The translations under genes and the position numbers were made by a program. The notes below the pieces were generated by a model. That model saw only the letters and a list, made by a program, of their open reading frames with translations, made no database searches and was not told where the DNA came from. Of a DNA stretch of 64,000 nt, positions 43,549 through 52,047 are shown in pieces (positions within the stretch are counted from its first letter, which is position 1; every line of letters begins with the position of its first letter). This DNA comes from GCA-2711565 sp963664245 (GTDB lineage: Bacteria > Bacteroidota > Bacteroidia > Bacteroidales > GCA-2711565). The stretch covers positions 186,001 through 250,000 of the forward strand of contig OY760934.1 in NCBI GenBank assembly GCA_963664245.1. The letters run 5' to 3'.

Positions 43549-45888
43549 ATGATTGATATAATAAATCGGATAATAGAACAACACGGGAAGTCGGTAGAGA
43601 AGGCTATTCCCATTCTTCAGGCTATTCAGAATGAATTTAATTATTTGCCTGAGGAAGCCCTGGAGCATGTTTGCCAGCATACCGAAATCACGCGTGCCAA
43701 AATATACGGTATTTCTACGTTTTATTCCCAGTTCAGGCATAAGCCGGTGGGCAAGCACATGATTAAAGTTTGCGTGGGAACCGCCTGTCATGTAAAGGGA
43801 GCCATGCAGGTTTACGATGCCTACAAACGCGAGTTGAACATTACTGATCCGACCGAAGATACGGATGCCGACGGTTTATTTACCTTAGAAAAAGTAGCCT
43901 GTCTGGGATGTTGTACCATTGCCCCGGTGGTTCAAATTGATGATATTACTTACGGCCACGTTAGCACCGAAAAAGTGGGGGAGACCATTAAAGATTTTCT
44001 TGCTGCCAAAGACAACCCGAAAAAACACTATGAAGGATTGGGAACCAAAACCAAAGAACTTCAGGGCGAGATTCGCCTGGGATTGGGTTCGTGCTGTGTT
44101 GCCAGTGGAAGCGCAGATGTAAAAGAAGCCCTGGAAGGTGTTCTTTACAGGAATAAGATTAATGTGGATGTAAAACACGTGGGGTGTGTGGGTATTTGCA
44201 ATCAGGTTCCCATGCTTGAAATTCATAAAGAAGGCGAGCAGCCAACGTTTTACACCAAAATTAATGCCGATGAAGTAAACGAAATTGTTAGTAGGCACTT
44301 TAAACCGAGAAATTTCTTTGACCGCATCAAAGGGAATTTATTCAGCTATTTTGAGGGGGTTGTGTTTAAGGAAATTCCCAAGACGACCAAACGCTACGAA
44401 GCGGATAAACGAGATACGCCGGTTTCCGGTTTTCTGGAAAAACAAATCAATATTGCTACCGAACACCGCGGGGTTCTGAAACCAACCGATATTGACGAAT
44501 ATAAACGTCTGGGCGGTTTTGCGGCTTTTAAAGATTGCTTGGAAAATAAATCTTCACAGGAAATTATACGGGAAGTCCGCGAGAGCGGTTTAAAGGGGCG
44601 TGGTGGGGGAGGTTTCCTCAGTGCGCAAAAATGGGAGTTGGTAGCCAATGAAAAATCCGATCAAAAATATATTATCTGTAATGGCGATGAAGGTGATCCG
44701 GGAGCTTTTATGGATCGCATGCTTCTCGAATCATACCCCTTCAGGGTGATTGAGGGCGTGATGATTGCCGCTTATGCCGTGGGTGCTACACAAGGCGTGT
44801 TCTACATTCGTGCCGAATATCCCCTGGCCGTTAAAAGGATTAACGAGGCTCTTGAACTGTGCCGGAAAGAAGGTTTGTTGGGCGAAAATATTTTAGATTC
44901 CGGCTTTAATTTTACCCTGGAAATTTTTGAAGGAGCCGGAGCTTTTGTTTGTGGCGAAGAAACCGCTTTGATTGCTTCGGTTGAAGGGAAACGTGGAATG
45001 CCGAAAATGCGCCCGCCCTATCCTTCTAATTCCGGTTTGTGGAACAAGCCCACGCTCATCAATAATACTGAAACTTTTTCGCTGGTTTCGTGGATCATTC
45101 GAAAGGGTGCTGCTGCTTTCAACGCCATTGGCTCGGACAACAGCAAGGGAACCAAAGTGTTTGCCCTAGCCGGAAAAGTAAACCGCGGGGGACTGATAGA
45201 GGTTCCCATGGGAATTACCATCAACACTATTGTAAACGAAATTGGTGGCGGTGTGGCTAACGGAAAGAAATTTAAAGCTGTGCAGATCGGTGGCCCTTCG
45301 GGTGGCTGCATCCCGGCTTCCATGGGAGATACGCCCATCGATTTTGAGTCTTTGTTTTCGGTGGGAGCCATGATGGGGTCCGGCGGACTGATTGTTTTGG
45401 ATGAAGACGATTGTATGGTGGATATTGCTAAATATTTTCTCAGTTTTACGCAGGATCAAAGTTGTGGTAAATGTACATTTTGCCGTGTAGGAACCACACG
45501 CATGTTGCAAGTTCTGGATAAAATTACCAGCGGACAGGGGAAAATGGAGGACCTGGATTTGTTGGAGCAACTGGCAAAATGGACCAAAAAAGGAAGCATG
45601 TGTGGACTGGGGCGTTCGGCTCCGAACCCGGTGCTGTCAACCTTAAAACATTTCAGGGAAGAATACGAGGCGCATATTAACGGCAAATGTCTGACAGGAA
45701 AGTGTCGAGAAATGATTACCTACTCGATTACCGACGATTGTAACGGCTGTACCAAATGTGCCCAGCGATGCCCAACGGATGCTATTATTGCAAAACCTTA
45801 CGAGAAGCACAGCATCGACCCCGAAAAATGTGTGAAGTGCGATATCTGTAAACAAATTTGTCCGGTGGAGGCGGTTATAATAGAATGA
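43549..45888 (+). CDS. NuoE-NuoF fusion with extra [2Fe-2S] and polyferredoxin domains
   Basis: 779 aa. NuoE-like domain (about 1-155; Cys 75, 80, 118 and 122). Second thioredoxin-like [2Fe-2S] domain (about 170-250; SCC at 181-183, GCVGIC at 212-217). NuoF-like FMN/NADH domain (about 305-700) with GRGGGGF, NGDEGDPGAF and a [4Fe-4S] site at 639/642/645/685 (SCGKCTFCR). C-terminal 2[4Fe-4S] ferredoxin (731-771). The plan is that of HndA-HndC or HydC-HydB subunits of electron-bifurcating enzymes, joined in one chain. An upstream TTG at 43537 is possible but the ATG at 43549 is preferred. It should react with NAD(H); its next carrier is probably the GltD-like flavoprotein, which overlaps by 4 bp. 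Confidence 0.9.
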   Translation: MIDIINRIIEQHGKSVEKAIPILQAIQNEFNYLPEEALEHVCQHTEITRAKIYGISTFYSQFRHKPVGKHMIKVCVGTACHVKGAMQVYDAYKRELNITDPTEDTDADGLFTLEKVACLGCCTIAPVVQIDDITYGHVSTEKVGETIKDFLAAKDNPKKHYEGLGTKTKELQGEIRLGLGSCCVASGSADVKEALEGVLYRNKINVDVKHVGCVGICNQVPMLEIHKEGEQPTFYTKINADEVNEIVSRHFKPRNFFDRIKGNLFSYFEGVVFKEIPKTTKRYEADKRDTPVSGFLEKQINIATEHRGVLKPTDIDEYKRLGGFAAFKDCLENKSSQEIIREVRESGLKGRGGGGFLSAQKWELVANEKSDQKYIICNGDEGDPGAFMDRMLLESYPFRVIEGVMIAAYAVGATQGVFYIRAEYPLAVKRINEALELCRKEGLLGENILDSGFNFTLEIFEGAGAFVCGEETALIASVEGKRGMPKMRPPYPSNSGLWNKPTLINNTETFSLVSWIIRKGAAAFNAIGSDNSKGTKVFALAGKVNRGGLIEVPMGITINTIVNEIGGGVANGKKFKAVQIGGPSGGCIPASMGDTPIDFESLFSVGAMMGSGGLIVLDEDDCMVDIAKYFLSFTQDQSCGKCTFCRVGTTRMLQVLDKITSGQGKMEDLDLLEQLAKWTKKGSMCGLGRSAPNPVLSTLKHFREEYEAHINGKCLTGKCREMITYSITDDCNGCTKCAQRCPTDAIIAKPYEKHSIDPEKCVKCDICKQICPVEAVIIE

Positions 45889-47438
45889 TAAAATTAAAAA
45901 TAGACGGCAAGGAAATAAGCGTGGCGGAAGGAACAACGGTTCTGAAAGCAGCCCGTGAGTTGGACATAAGCATTCCGACCATGTGTTTTTATAAGGATGA
46001 ATTTGGGAACCATCCGTCCTGCATGATTTGTTTGGTAAAAGATAATGCAAGCGGGAAATTGCAACCTTCGTGTGCTTTGCCTGCGGCAGAAGGAATGGAC
46101 ATCACCACCATGGATAATGAAATTTTTGAAGCCCGTAAAGAAGCCCTGGAGCTGTTGTTGAGCGACCATGTGGGCGATTGTGAAGCCCCTTGCCAGCTGG
46201 GATGCCCGGCCAATATGAATATTCCGTTAATGAACCGTTTGATTGCCAAAGGTGATTTTAAGAAAGCCATCGAGGTGGTGAAAGAAGAAATTGCCCTTCC
46301 TTATGTTTTGGGGTACATTTGTCCGGCTCCTTGTGAAAAAGTGTGCCGCCGGGCTACGATCGACAGCAGCGTTCAAATTTGCCAGTTGAAGAAATTCGTC
46401 GCAACGGATATCGAGAAAGAAGCTTTCTTTCCTGAAAAAGAAAAAGCAAGCGGAAAAAAAGTGGCGATCATTGGCAGCGGCCCCGCCGGATTATCGGCTG
46501 CTTTTTATTTGTTAAAAAACGGTCATGAGTGTGTTTTGTTTGAGAAAAATGAACAAGCCGGTGGAAGTTTGCGCTACGAAGAACTGGATAAAGACCTGCC
46601 GTTTGAAGTGCTTGATGCAGAGATTGATTATCTAAAAAAGTACGGAGCTTGTTTTGAGTTGAACACCAAGGTTGACCAAGATAAATTGAATCAAATTCAA
46701 AACGATTTTGATGCGATTGTTTTATCAATCGGAATTTCAAATTTTGAAATAAAAAGTTTAGATAGAAACGAAAAAGGGATTTTTACCAATGCCGAAACTT
46801 TTGAAACTTCCATCCCGGGGGTGTTTGTTTGCGGAAGTGCTATCAAATCCTTGAAAATGGCGGTTCGATCTGTTGCCCAGGGAAAAGCAGCGGCTTTGGC
46901 GGTTGATGCTTATTTAAAAGGTGAAGCAATCAAAACCCAATCCAAGGTCTTCAATTCAAAGTTTGGGAAGTTGATGGAAGCAGATTTTGATGCTTATTTA
47001 AAAGAGGCTCCGAATTCTAAAGTTGAAAAAACAACTTATACTGAATTAAATTCCTTCTCTGCCGAACTTGCCCAAAAAGAAGCCGGGCGTTGTATGCACT
47101 GCGATTGCCGTAAGATTGACACATGCGCTTTGCGGATTCACTCAACAACTTACAATGTTGACCGTCGGAAATATCTGATGGGCGAACGCAAGCCGGTGAC
47201 CAAAGATTTTAAACAGGATGTCATCGTGTTTGAGCCGGAGAAATGTATTAAATGCGGAACCTGTGTGGAAATTACGGCCAAGCATAAAGAAGAATTCGGA
47301 TTGACCCACATAGGTCGTGGCTTTGAGGTAAAAATTAAGGCTCCGTTTGCAAAAGGTATTTCGGATGCATTAACTTTAACAGCCATTGAATGTGCTAGAG
47401 CCTGCCCGACGGCAGCCATTTCACTAATTGAAAAATGA
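45885..47438 (+). CDS. [2Fe-2S]/GltD-like FAD protein lacking the second dinucleotide-binding domain
   Basis: 517 aa. NuoG/HydA-type [2Fe-2S] domain (1-75; Cys 34, 46, 49, 63). GltD-type Fe-S helical domain (about 95-175; Cys 99, 103, 107, 146, 150, 154). FAD Rossmann fold (KKVAIIGSGPAGLSAAFYLL) ending with SIPGVFVCGSA and VRSVAQGKAAALAVDAYLKG. In GltD, a second NAD(P)H fold with GGGNTAMD lies between these; here DAIVLSIG leads almost at once to the closing FAD segment, so that domain is absent. C-terminal Fe-S region: CMHCDC (403-408), C414, CIKCGTC (454-460) and CARACP (503-507). It overlaps the NuoEF-like gene by ATGA and should act as its partner. The frame extends to 45858, but the ATG at 45885 is chosen. 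Confidence 0.87.
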   Translation: MIKLKIDGKEISVAEGTTVLKAARELDISIPTMCFYKDEFGNHPSCMICLVKDNASGKLQPSCALPAAEGMDITTMDNEIFEARKEALELLLSDHVGDCEAPCQLGCPANMNIPLMNRLIAKGDFKKAIEVVKEEIALPYVLGYICPAPCEKVCRRATIDSSVQICQLKKFVATDIEKEAFFPEKEKASGKKVAIIGSGPAGLSAAFYLLKNGHECVLFEKNEQAGGSLRYEELDKDLPFEVLDAEIDYLKKYGACFELNTKVDQDKLNQIQNDFDAIVLSIGISNFEIKSLDRNEKGIFTNAETFETSIPGVFVCGSAIKSLKMAVRSVAQGKAAALAVDAYLKGEAIKTQSKVFNSKFGKLMEADFDAYLKEAPNSKVEKTTYTELNSFSAELAQKEAGRCMHCDCRKIDTCALRIHSTTYNVDRRKYLMGERKPVTKDFKQDVIVFEPEKCIKCGTCVEITAKHKEEFGLTHIGRGFEVKIKAPFAKGISDALTLTAIECARACPTAAISLIEK

Positions 47439-48544
47439 TGAGAAAAATAGTAATAATCGTTTTTTTATTCCCCCTGTTTTATCTGTCGGCGCAAACAGAT
47501 GATTGCTGGACGATCTTCAGGGGTAACCAGGAATTGACTGGTTATACGGATGTAAAACTGGCTAAAAATTATTCGTTGGCCTGGGATTTTAAAACCGAAG
47601 ATGCCATTAAATCTTCGGCGGTGGTTTGCGATGGGCGGATTTTTATTGGCTCCAACGATGGTTTTGTTTACGCCTTGGACCTGGAGGGAAAGCTCCACTG
47701 GAAATTCAATGCTGAAACTTCGGTGGAAGCCCCGCCATTAATTTTGGATGGGGTGGTTTATTTTGGTTCGCTCGAAGGAATGCTTTTTGCCGTGAATGCT
47801 TCGGACGGAACCCTGAAATGGAAGTATGCCACCGAAGGGCAAATTTCGGGTTCTTCCTCCTGGATTTATTCGCCCGATAAAAAAAGCAAATGGATCATTA
47901 CCGGAAGCTATGATTTTTGCCTTCATTGTGTGGATGCCAAAACAGGGATTTTAATCTGGAAGTACGAGGCCGATAACTACATCAACGGGGCTCCGGCTAC
48001 CGATGGGAAAATTTGTTTGTTTGGCGGCTGCGACGGCTTTTTGCACAAAGTGGATGTTGGAACCGGAAAAGCTTCGGATAAAATTGATGTTGGAACCTAT
48101 ATTGCCTCCTCGGCGGCTATTTACGCAGATAAAGCGTTTTACGGCAATTATGACGGCAATTTTTATGTCACCGATTTGAAAACCGAAAAAACGCTTTGGG
48201 AGCATAAGGAACTGGGCTCTTTTTTAGGTTCGCCCGCAGTAGCCAAAGGAAAAGTGATTATCGGTTCGCAAAACCGGAATTTATATTGTTTTGATGAGAG
48301 CTCCGGCGAAATCCTTTGGATCTTTAAAAGTATACGGAAAATTGAAGGTTCGCCAGTGATTGCAAACAATAAAGTGGTGCTTGGGGCAGGCGACGGACGC
48401 ATCTATATTCTTGACCTGGAGACTGGCGAGAAATTGTGGCAGTACGAAATTGGAGCACCCATTTTCGGGACACCTGCGGTAATTGCCGATAAAATTATTA
48501 TTGGAGCCCACGACGGTCGCATTTATTGTTTTAAGAAGAACTAA
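47435..48544 (+). CDS. PQQ-like beta-propeller protein 7
   Basis: 369 aa with a signal peptide (1-19, PLFYLSAQ) and very regular eight-fold repeats: DGRIFIGSNDGFVYALDLEG, GVVYFGSLEGMLFAVNASDG, GRIYILDLETGEKLWQYE. This is the typical BamB/YVTN-like form with W-docking turns (GKLHWKF, TGILIWKYE, SGEILWIFK). It lacks the opening motif of propellers 1-4. Its ATGATG start overlaps the preceding stop by 4 bp, so it belongs to the redox block and is its last gene. Confidence 0.88.
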   Translation: MMRKIVIIVFLFPLFYLSAQTDDCWTIFRGNQELTGYTDVKLAKNYSLAWDFKTEDAIKSSAVVCDGRIFIGSNDGFVYALDLEGKLHWKFNAETSVEAPPLILDGVVYFGSLEGMLFAVNASDGTLKWKYATEGQISGSSSWIYSPDKKSKWIITGSYDFCLHCVDAKTGILIWKYEADNYINGAPATDGKICLFGGCDGFLHKVDVGTGKASDKIDVGTYIASSAAIYADKAFYGNYDGNFYVTDLKTEKTLWEHKELGSFLGSPAVAKGKVIIGSQNRNLYCFDESSGEILWIFKSIRKIEGSPVIANNKVVLGAGDGRIYILDLETGEKLWQYEIGAPIFGTPAVIADKIIIGAHDGRIYCFKKN

Positions 48545-48567
48545 ATCTTAATATAAAGGAATTATAA

Positions 48568-49314
48568 ATGAGTAAGAAATTCAATAATATATCTCAGCTT
48601 GATTGTCAAAATATATATAAGATAATTATTGAAAACTCAGACAGACATTACAAAATTGCAAATGAATTAGCAATTAATGAAGATTATTATGGGATTGGAA
48701 TTTCTCATTTAATTCTTTCAGCAGAAGAATTAGCCAAAGCTCTAATTATTTTTTTAGATGGCGAAGGTTTGCATGTTAGAAAAGTTGCTGGAATCAATAA
48801 GTTTTTCCATAATCATGAGCCAAGACATCACTTTTCAAATCTTTTTGTTATTATGCATTTTATGTTAAAACACCTTATGAGTTTTGCAAAAAGAATTAAT
48901 AACTTAATTCATAATCCTGATTTACACAATACCGCAACCAGTATTGAAAAAGCTATAATTAATCAAAATGAGGATGGATTAGATAAATTAGTTGAAGAAT
49001 TTATAAATACTAAATTGAAATATAAGGCAGAATTACTTGGAGTTTATTCAGACTTTTGGAATATAGCTGATAGAACAAAACAACGAGGATTTTATGTTGA
49101 TTATGTAGATGGTTTATACTCACCTTCCAGCTTCTCAAAATCAGACTATGATTTTGTAAAAGAGGTTGTGAATTCATTTAGACGAGAATGTAAGAAATTA
49201 ATAAACAAAGTAAAAAATATAACAGAAACTGATAAAAAACAAATAATCAAGTTTGTTAATAAAGACAAAAGTATATACGACACAATTGAATTAATGATTA
49301 ATGTTAAATTATAG
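48568..49314 (+). CDS. AbiV-family abortive infection protein
   Basis: 248 aa, helical and very AT-rich. The signature SHLILSAEELAKALIIFL (the AbiV S-A-E-E-x-x-K helix), the following His-rich stretch (FFHNHEPRHHFSN) and the RTKQRGFYVDYVDG segment fit the AbiV family. In Lactococcus, AbiV blocks phage protein synthesis after infection. It lies 23 bp after the redox block and 81 bp before the glycosyltransferase, on the same strand. Its base composition differs from both neighbours, which suggests a transferred cargo gene. No phage or plasmid genes flank it. Confidence 0.72.
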   Translation: MSKKFNNISQLDCQNIYKIIIENSDRHYKIANELAINEDYYGIGISHLILSAEELAKALIIFLDGEGLHVRKVAGINKFFHNHEPRHHFSNLFVIMHFMLKHLMSFAKRINNLIHNPDLHNTATSIEKAIINQNEDGLDKLVEEFINTKLKYKAELLGVYSDFWNIADRTKQRGFYVDYVDGLYSPSSFSKSDYDFVKEVVNSFRRECKKLINKVKNITETDKKQIIKFVNKDKSIYDTIELMINVKL

Positions 49315-49395
49315 TATTTGTTTTCTTAGGAAAAATTGATCAAACTTCTTAGCCAAATAAATTACTACAAGTTGAATGTTCAAAACTGAATTTAA

Positions 49396-50688
49396 ATGAA
49401 GATTGTAAATATTGTTCCCGGATTTGGCGGTTCGTTTTATTGTGGAAACTGTTTGCGTGACACTTCCTATGTGAAATCGCTGATTGACGAGGGGCATGAT
49501 GCGATCACCATTCCTATATATCTGCCTTTAAGCCTTGATGCGGAAACCAAACCGGATATCCCGGTATTTTACGGAGCCGTTGCTATTTATATGAAGCAAC
49601 AGTTTAAACTTTTCCGTAGGATGCCCAAGTGGCTGGAGAATTTTTTTAATGCGCCTTTTATGTTACGTTATGCGGCTAAGAAAGCCGGTTCAACGCGTGC
49701 CGAAGGTTTGGAAGAAATGACCCTCTCCATGCTTCGCGGACAGGAGGGCTATCAAAAAGAGGAGCTGCAACAGCTGATTGATTTTTTAAAAAAAGAGATT
49801 AAACCGGATGTGGTTCATTTGTCGAATGCCCTGTTGATGGGTTTGGCGGCCAAAATCAAATCGGATTTAGGAATCCCCGTGGTTTGTTCGTTGCAGGATG
49901 AGGATGTTTGGATTGATGCCATGAGCGCGGATTATCAGGATCAGTTGTGGGGATTGTTTACCGAAAAAGCCGGGGATATTGATGCTTTCGTAGCGGTGAG
50001 CCGTTATTATGGCGAGGTGATGCAAAAAAGAATGAGTATTGAACCGGAAAAACTGCATGTAATTTACATTGGCCTGGATGTGAATAATTATGATTATGCC
50101 GTGCCGGATACGGATAACCCGGTAATTGGCTATATGTCGCGCATGAACGCTGAAAACGGCTTTGAAGTTTTTATGGATGCCTTTATAAAGCTGAAATCAA
50201 ATCCTAAATATAAAAATGTAAAAGCCCGTGTTTCGGGCGGACAAACTGGCGATGATAAAAAGTTTGTTCACAAACAGCTTCGTAAGTTGAAAAAAAATAA
50301 TCTGTTGGATGAAGTTAAATTTGTGGAAGAATACGAGGAAAAATACCACAATCGCTACAATCAGCACATTGATTTGCTTTCGGTTCCGGTTTTAAAAGGA
50401 GAGGCTTTTGGTTTGTACCAGATCGAAGCTTTGGCTTGTGGGGTGCCAACGGTTCAGCCGGCGTTGGGGGCTTTCCCCGAAATTGCGGAAGTCTCACAAG
50501 GAGGTTTGATTTATGAACCAAATACGCCCGAAGCCCTTGCCCAGAAATGGGAAGAGCTACTTGCTGATCCGGAGAAAATGCTTAAATTGAGCAAACAGGG
50601 ACGCAAGAGTGTGGAGGAAATTTTTAATACGCTAACCACTCGGAAAATGTTGGAGGTTTATCAGTCTGTTGTTAATTATATAAAATGA
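49396..50688 (+). CDS. Family 4 glycosyltransferase
   Basis: 430-aa GT-B enzyme. The N-terminus has PGFGGSFYCGNCLRD in place of the usual GG loop, with two cysteines. The C-terminal donor domain has VIGYMSRMNAENGFEVFMDA, VSGGQTGDDK, and the E-x7-E motif region EAFGLYQIEALACGVPTVQP with GAFPEI. It is likely cytoplasmic. The acceptor is unknown. The base composition resembles the redox and ABC genes rather than the AT-rich genes on both sides, so it probably belongs to the same original locus. Confidence 0.9.
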   Translation: MKIVNIVPGFGGSFYCGNCLRDTSYVKSLIDEGHDAITIPIYLPLSLDAETKPDIPVFYGAVAIYMKQQFKLFRRMPKWLENFFNAPFMLRYAAKKAGSTRAEGLEEMTLSMLRGQEGYQKEELQQLIDFLKKEIKPDVVHLSNALLMGLAAKIKSDLGIPVVCSLQDEDVWIDAMSADYQDQLWGLFTEKAGDIDAFVAVSRYYGEVMQKRMSIEPEKLHVIYIGLDVNNYDYAVPDTDNPVIGYMSRMNAENGFEVFMDAFIKLKSNPKYKNVKARVSGGQTGDDKKFVHKQLRKLKKNNLLDEVKFVEEYEEKYHNRYNQHIDLLSVPVLKGEAFGLYQIEALACGVPTVQPALGAFPEIAEVSQGGLIYEPNTPEALAQKWEELLADPEKMLKLSKQGRKSVEEIFNTLTTRKMLEVYQSVVNYIK

Positions 50689-51311
50689 TGTATCGAATTT
50701 TGTTTTTTTTCTGTAGTTGTTTTCTTTTTATAGCTACTATTAATGCTCAGAATAAATATGTATTAAGAGAATTAAAGGGGGATAAACTTGAGTTCCAAAA
50801 TGATTACCCGGAGTTAGAGAATTTTTCTGTAACAAATGAGCAATTACAAAAATCAAGATATACAAAGTATCACCCTAATCGAAATCTAAATAATTATTAT
50901 TTTGAATTAAAAGAATTTACTAATGATGAAGTAGGTTTAATTCTGAAAGAAAATGTAAATAATTTTAGATTGTTTTATTTTGGGGCTTATTCATTTGGAG
51001 ACTTAAAACTTGTAATAATATTGATTAATGATACTGTTTTTTCTGGAGTTAATGACTCATATGTAACTTTATCAATAGACTCCTGTGGGAAAGTAACAGA
51101 TGTTATTGAGATAGGTAAATTGCTTTCTGAAGTCCCCGAGAAAAATTTTGAAATAACTTCTATACTAAAAGGGAATAAAATATATATAAAACAATTGTAC
51201 GAAGAATATAATACCCCTATTGATGAGGAACCTACGAGGAGAATAGAAGAAAGTCGTATTTATGAAATAGGTAAAAATGGGACATTTTCTCAAGTAATCC
51301 AAAATCATTAA
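50685..51311 (+). CDS. Secreted hypothetical protein, AT-rich
   Basis: 208 aa with a signal peptide (1-21, LFIATINAQ). The mature part is beta-prone with charged residues (YFELKEFTNDEVGLILKEN, YVTLSIDSCGKVTDVIEIG); no domain recognised. It overlaps the GT stop by ATGA yet its codon and base use are clearly AT-richer than the GT and the ABC genes. A recent insertion that kept the coupling, or an insertion that replaced the GT 3' end, is possible. Confidence 0.65.
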   Translation: MMYRILFFFCSCFLFIATINAQNKYVLRELKGDKLEFQNDYPELENFSVTNEQLQKSRYTKYHPNRNLNNYYFELKEFTNDEVGLILKENVNNFRLFYFGAYSFGDLKLVIILINDTVFSGVNDSYVTLSIDSCGKVTDVIEIGKLLSEVPEKNFEITSILKGNKIYIKQLYEEYNTPIDEEPTRRIEESRIYEIGKNGTFSQVIQNH

Positions 51312-51333
51312 TAAAAAATCAAAAATCGAAGCC

Positions 51334-52011
51334 ATGATTAAATTAAAAAATATTCACAAACATTACTTTAACAATGCCGGAACCGTTAAGCAGGAGGTCC
51401 TGAAAGATATTAGCCTTGAAATTAAGCCGGGCGATGCCATTGCCATCTTGGGACCTTCGGGTTGCGGAAAAAGTACTTTGCTGAATATGATCGGTAGTTT
51501 GGATAAACCCACTTCCGGCAGCATTGTTTTTGATGGTGTTGACCTGGCTTCGTTGAACGACAAGGAATTGTCGGAGTTCAGAAACAAACACATCGGCTTC
51601 ATTTTTCAGATGCACCATTTAATGCCGCAGCTAACAGTGCTTGAAAATGTGTTGCTGCCCACGCTTGCTAATCCTGATAGAAATAAAGAAAAAGATCAGC
51701 AGCGCGCCAAAGACTTGCTTTCAGTTGTCGGGTTGGAAGATAAAATCCACCAGTTCCCCGGACAATTATCCGGTGGCGAATGCCAGCGGGCAACGGTGGT
51801 CAGGGCTTTAATTAATGAATCGCAAATTATTCTGGCCGACGAACCTACTGGTTCGTTGGATCATAAATCGGCCGGGCAGGTGGGTGATCTTTTGGTAAAA
51901 ATGCAGCAACAGCAAAAGGTGGCTCTGATCGTTGTAACCCACTCCAGGGAACTTGCGAATAAAATGCAAACTGCTTATGAATTGATTGATGGAAGTTTAA
52001 AACAAATGTAA
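51334..52011 (+). CDS. LolD/MacB-type ABC transporter ATPase
   Basis: 225 aa with Walker A GPSGCGKST, Q-loop FIFQMHHLMPQLTVLENVLL, signature LSGGECQRATVVRAL, Walker B IILADEPTGSLD and H-loop VVTHSRE. This is the compact form that pairs with FtsX/MacB permeases for mechanotransmission, lipoprotein release or export, rather than a typical importer ATPase. The permease follows after 36 bp. The only SBP candidates nearby are the propeller proteins upstream, which makes coupling to them conceivable. Confidence 0.93.
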   Translation: MIKLKNIHKHYFNNAGTVKQEVLKDISLEIKPGDAIAILGPSGCGKSTLLNMIGSLDKPTSGSIVFDGVDLASLNDKELSEFRNKHIGFIFQMHHLMPQLTVLENVLLPTLANPDRNKEKDQQRAKDLLSVVGLEDKIHQFPGQLSGGECQRATVVRALINESQIILADEPTGSLDHKSAGQVGDLLVKMQQQQKVALIVVTHSRELANKMQTAYELIDGSLKQM

Positions 52012-52047
52012 AACTCCTAACTTCGAATTCTCAACTCCAAACTAAAA

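Noticed and set aside
45858..45884. Upstream start for the GltD-like gene
   Set aside because: It would add a Gly-rich tail read from the end of the preceding gene; the ATG at 45885 gives the standard [2Fe-2S] domain start.
43549..47438. Hydrogenase or complex I operon
   Set aside because: NuoE/F/G-like domains are present, but there is no H-cluster subunit, NiFe subunit or membrane arm (NuoH, L, M, N) in the window.
31936..48544. True PQQ-dependent quinoprotein dehydrogenases
   Set aside because: The blades have the general PQQ/BamB repeat form, but I see no conserved catalytic Asp, Ca-binding residues or vicinal disulfide, so only propeller proteins are called.
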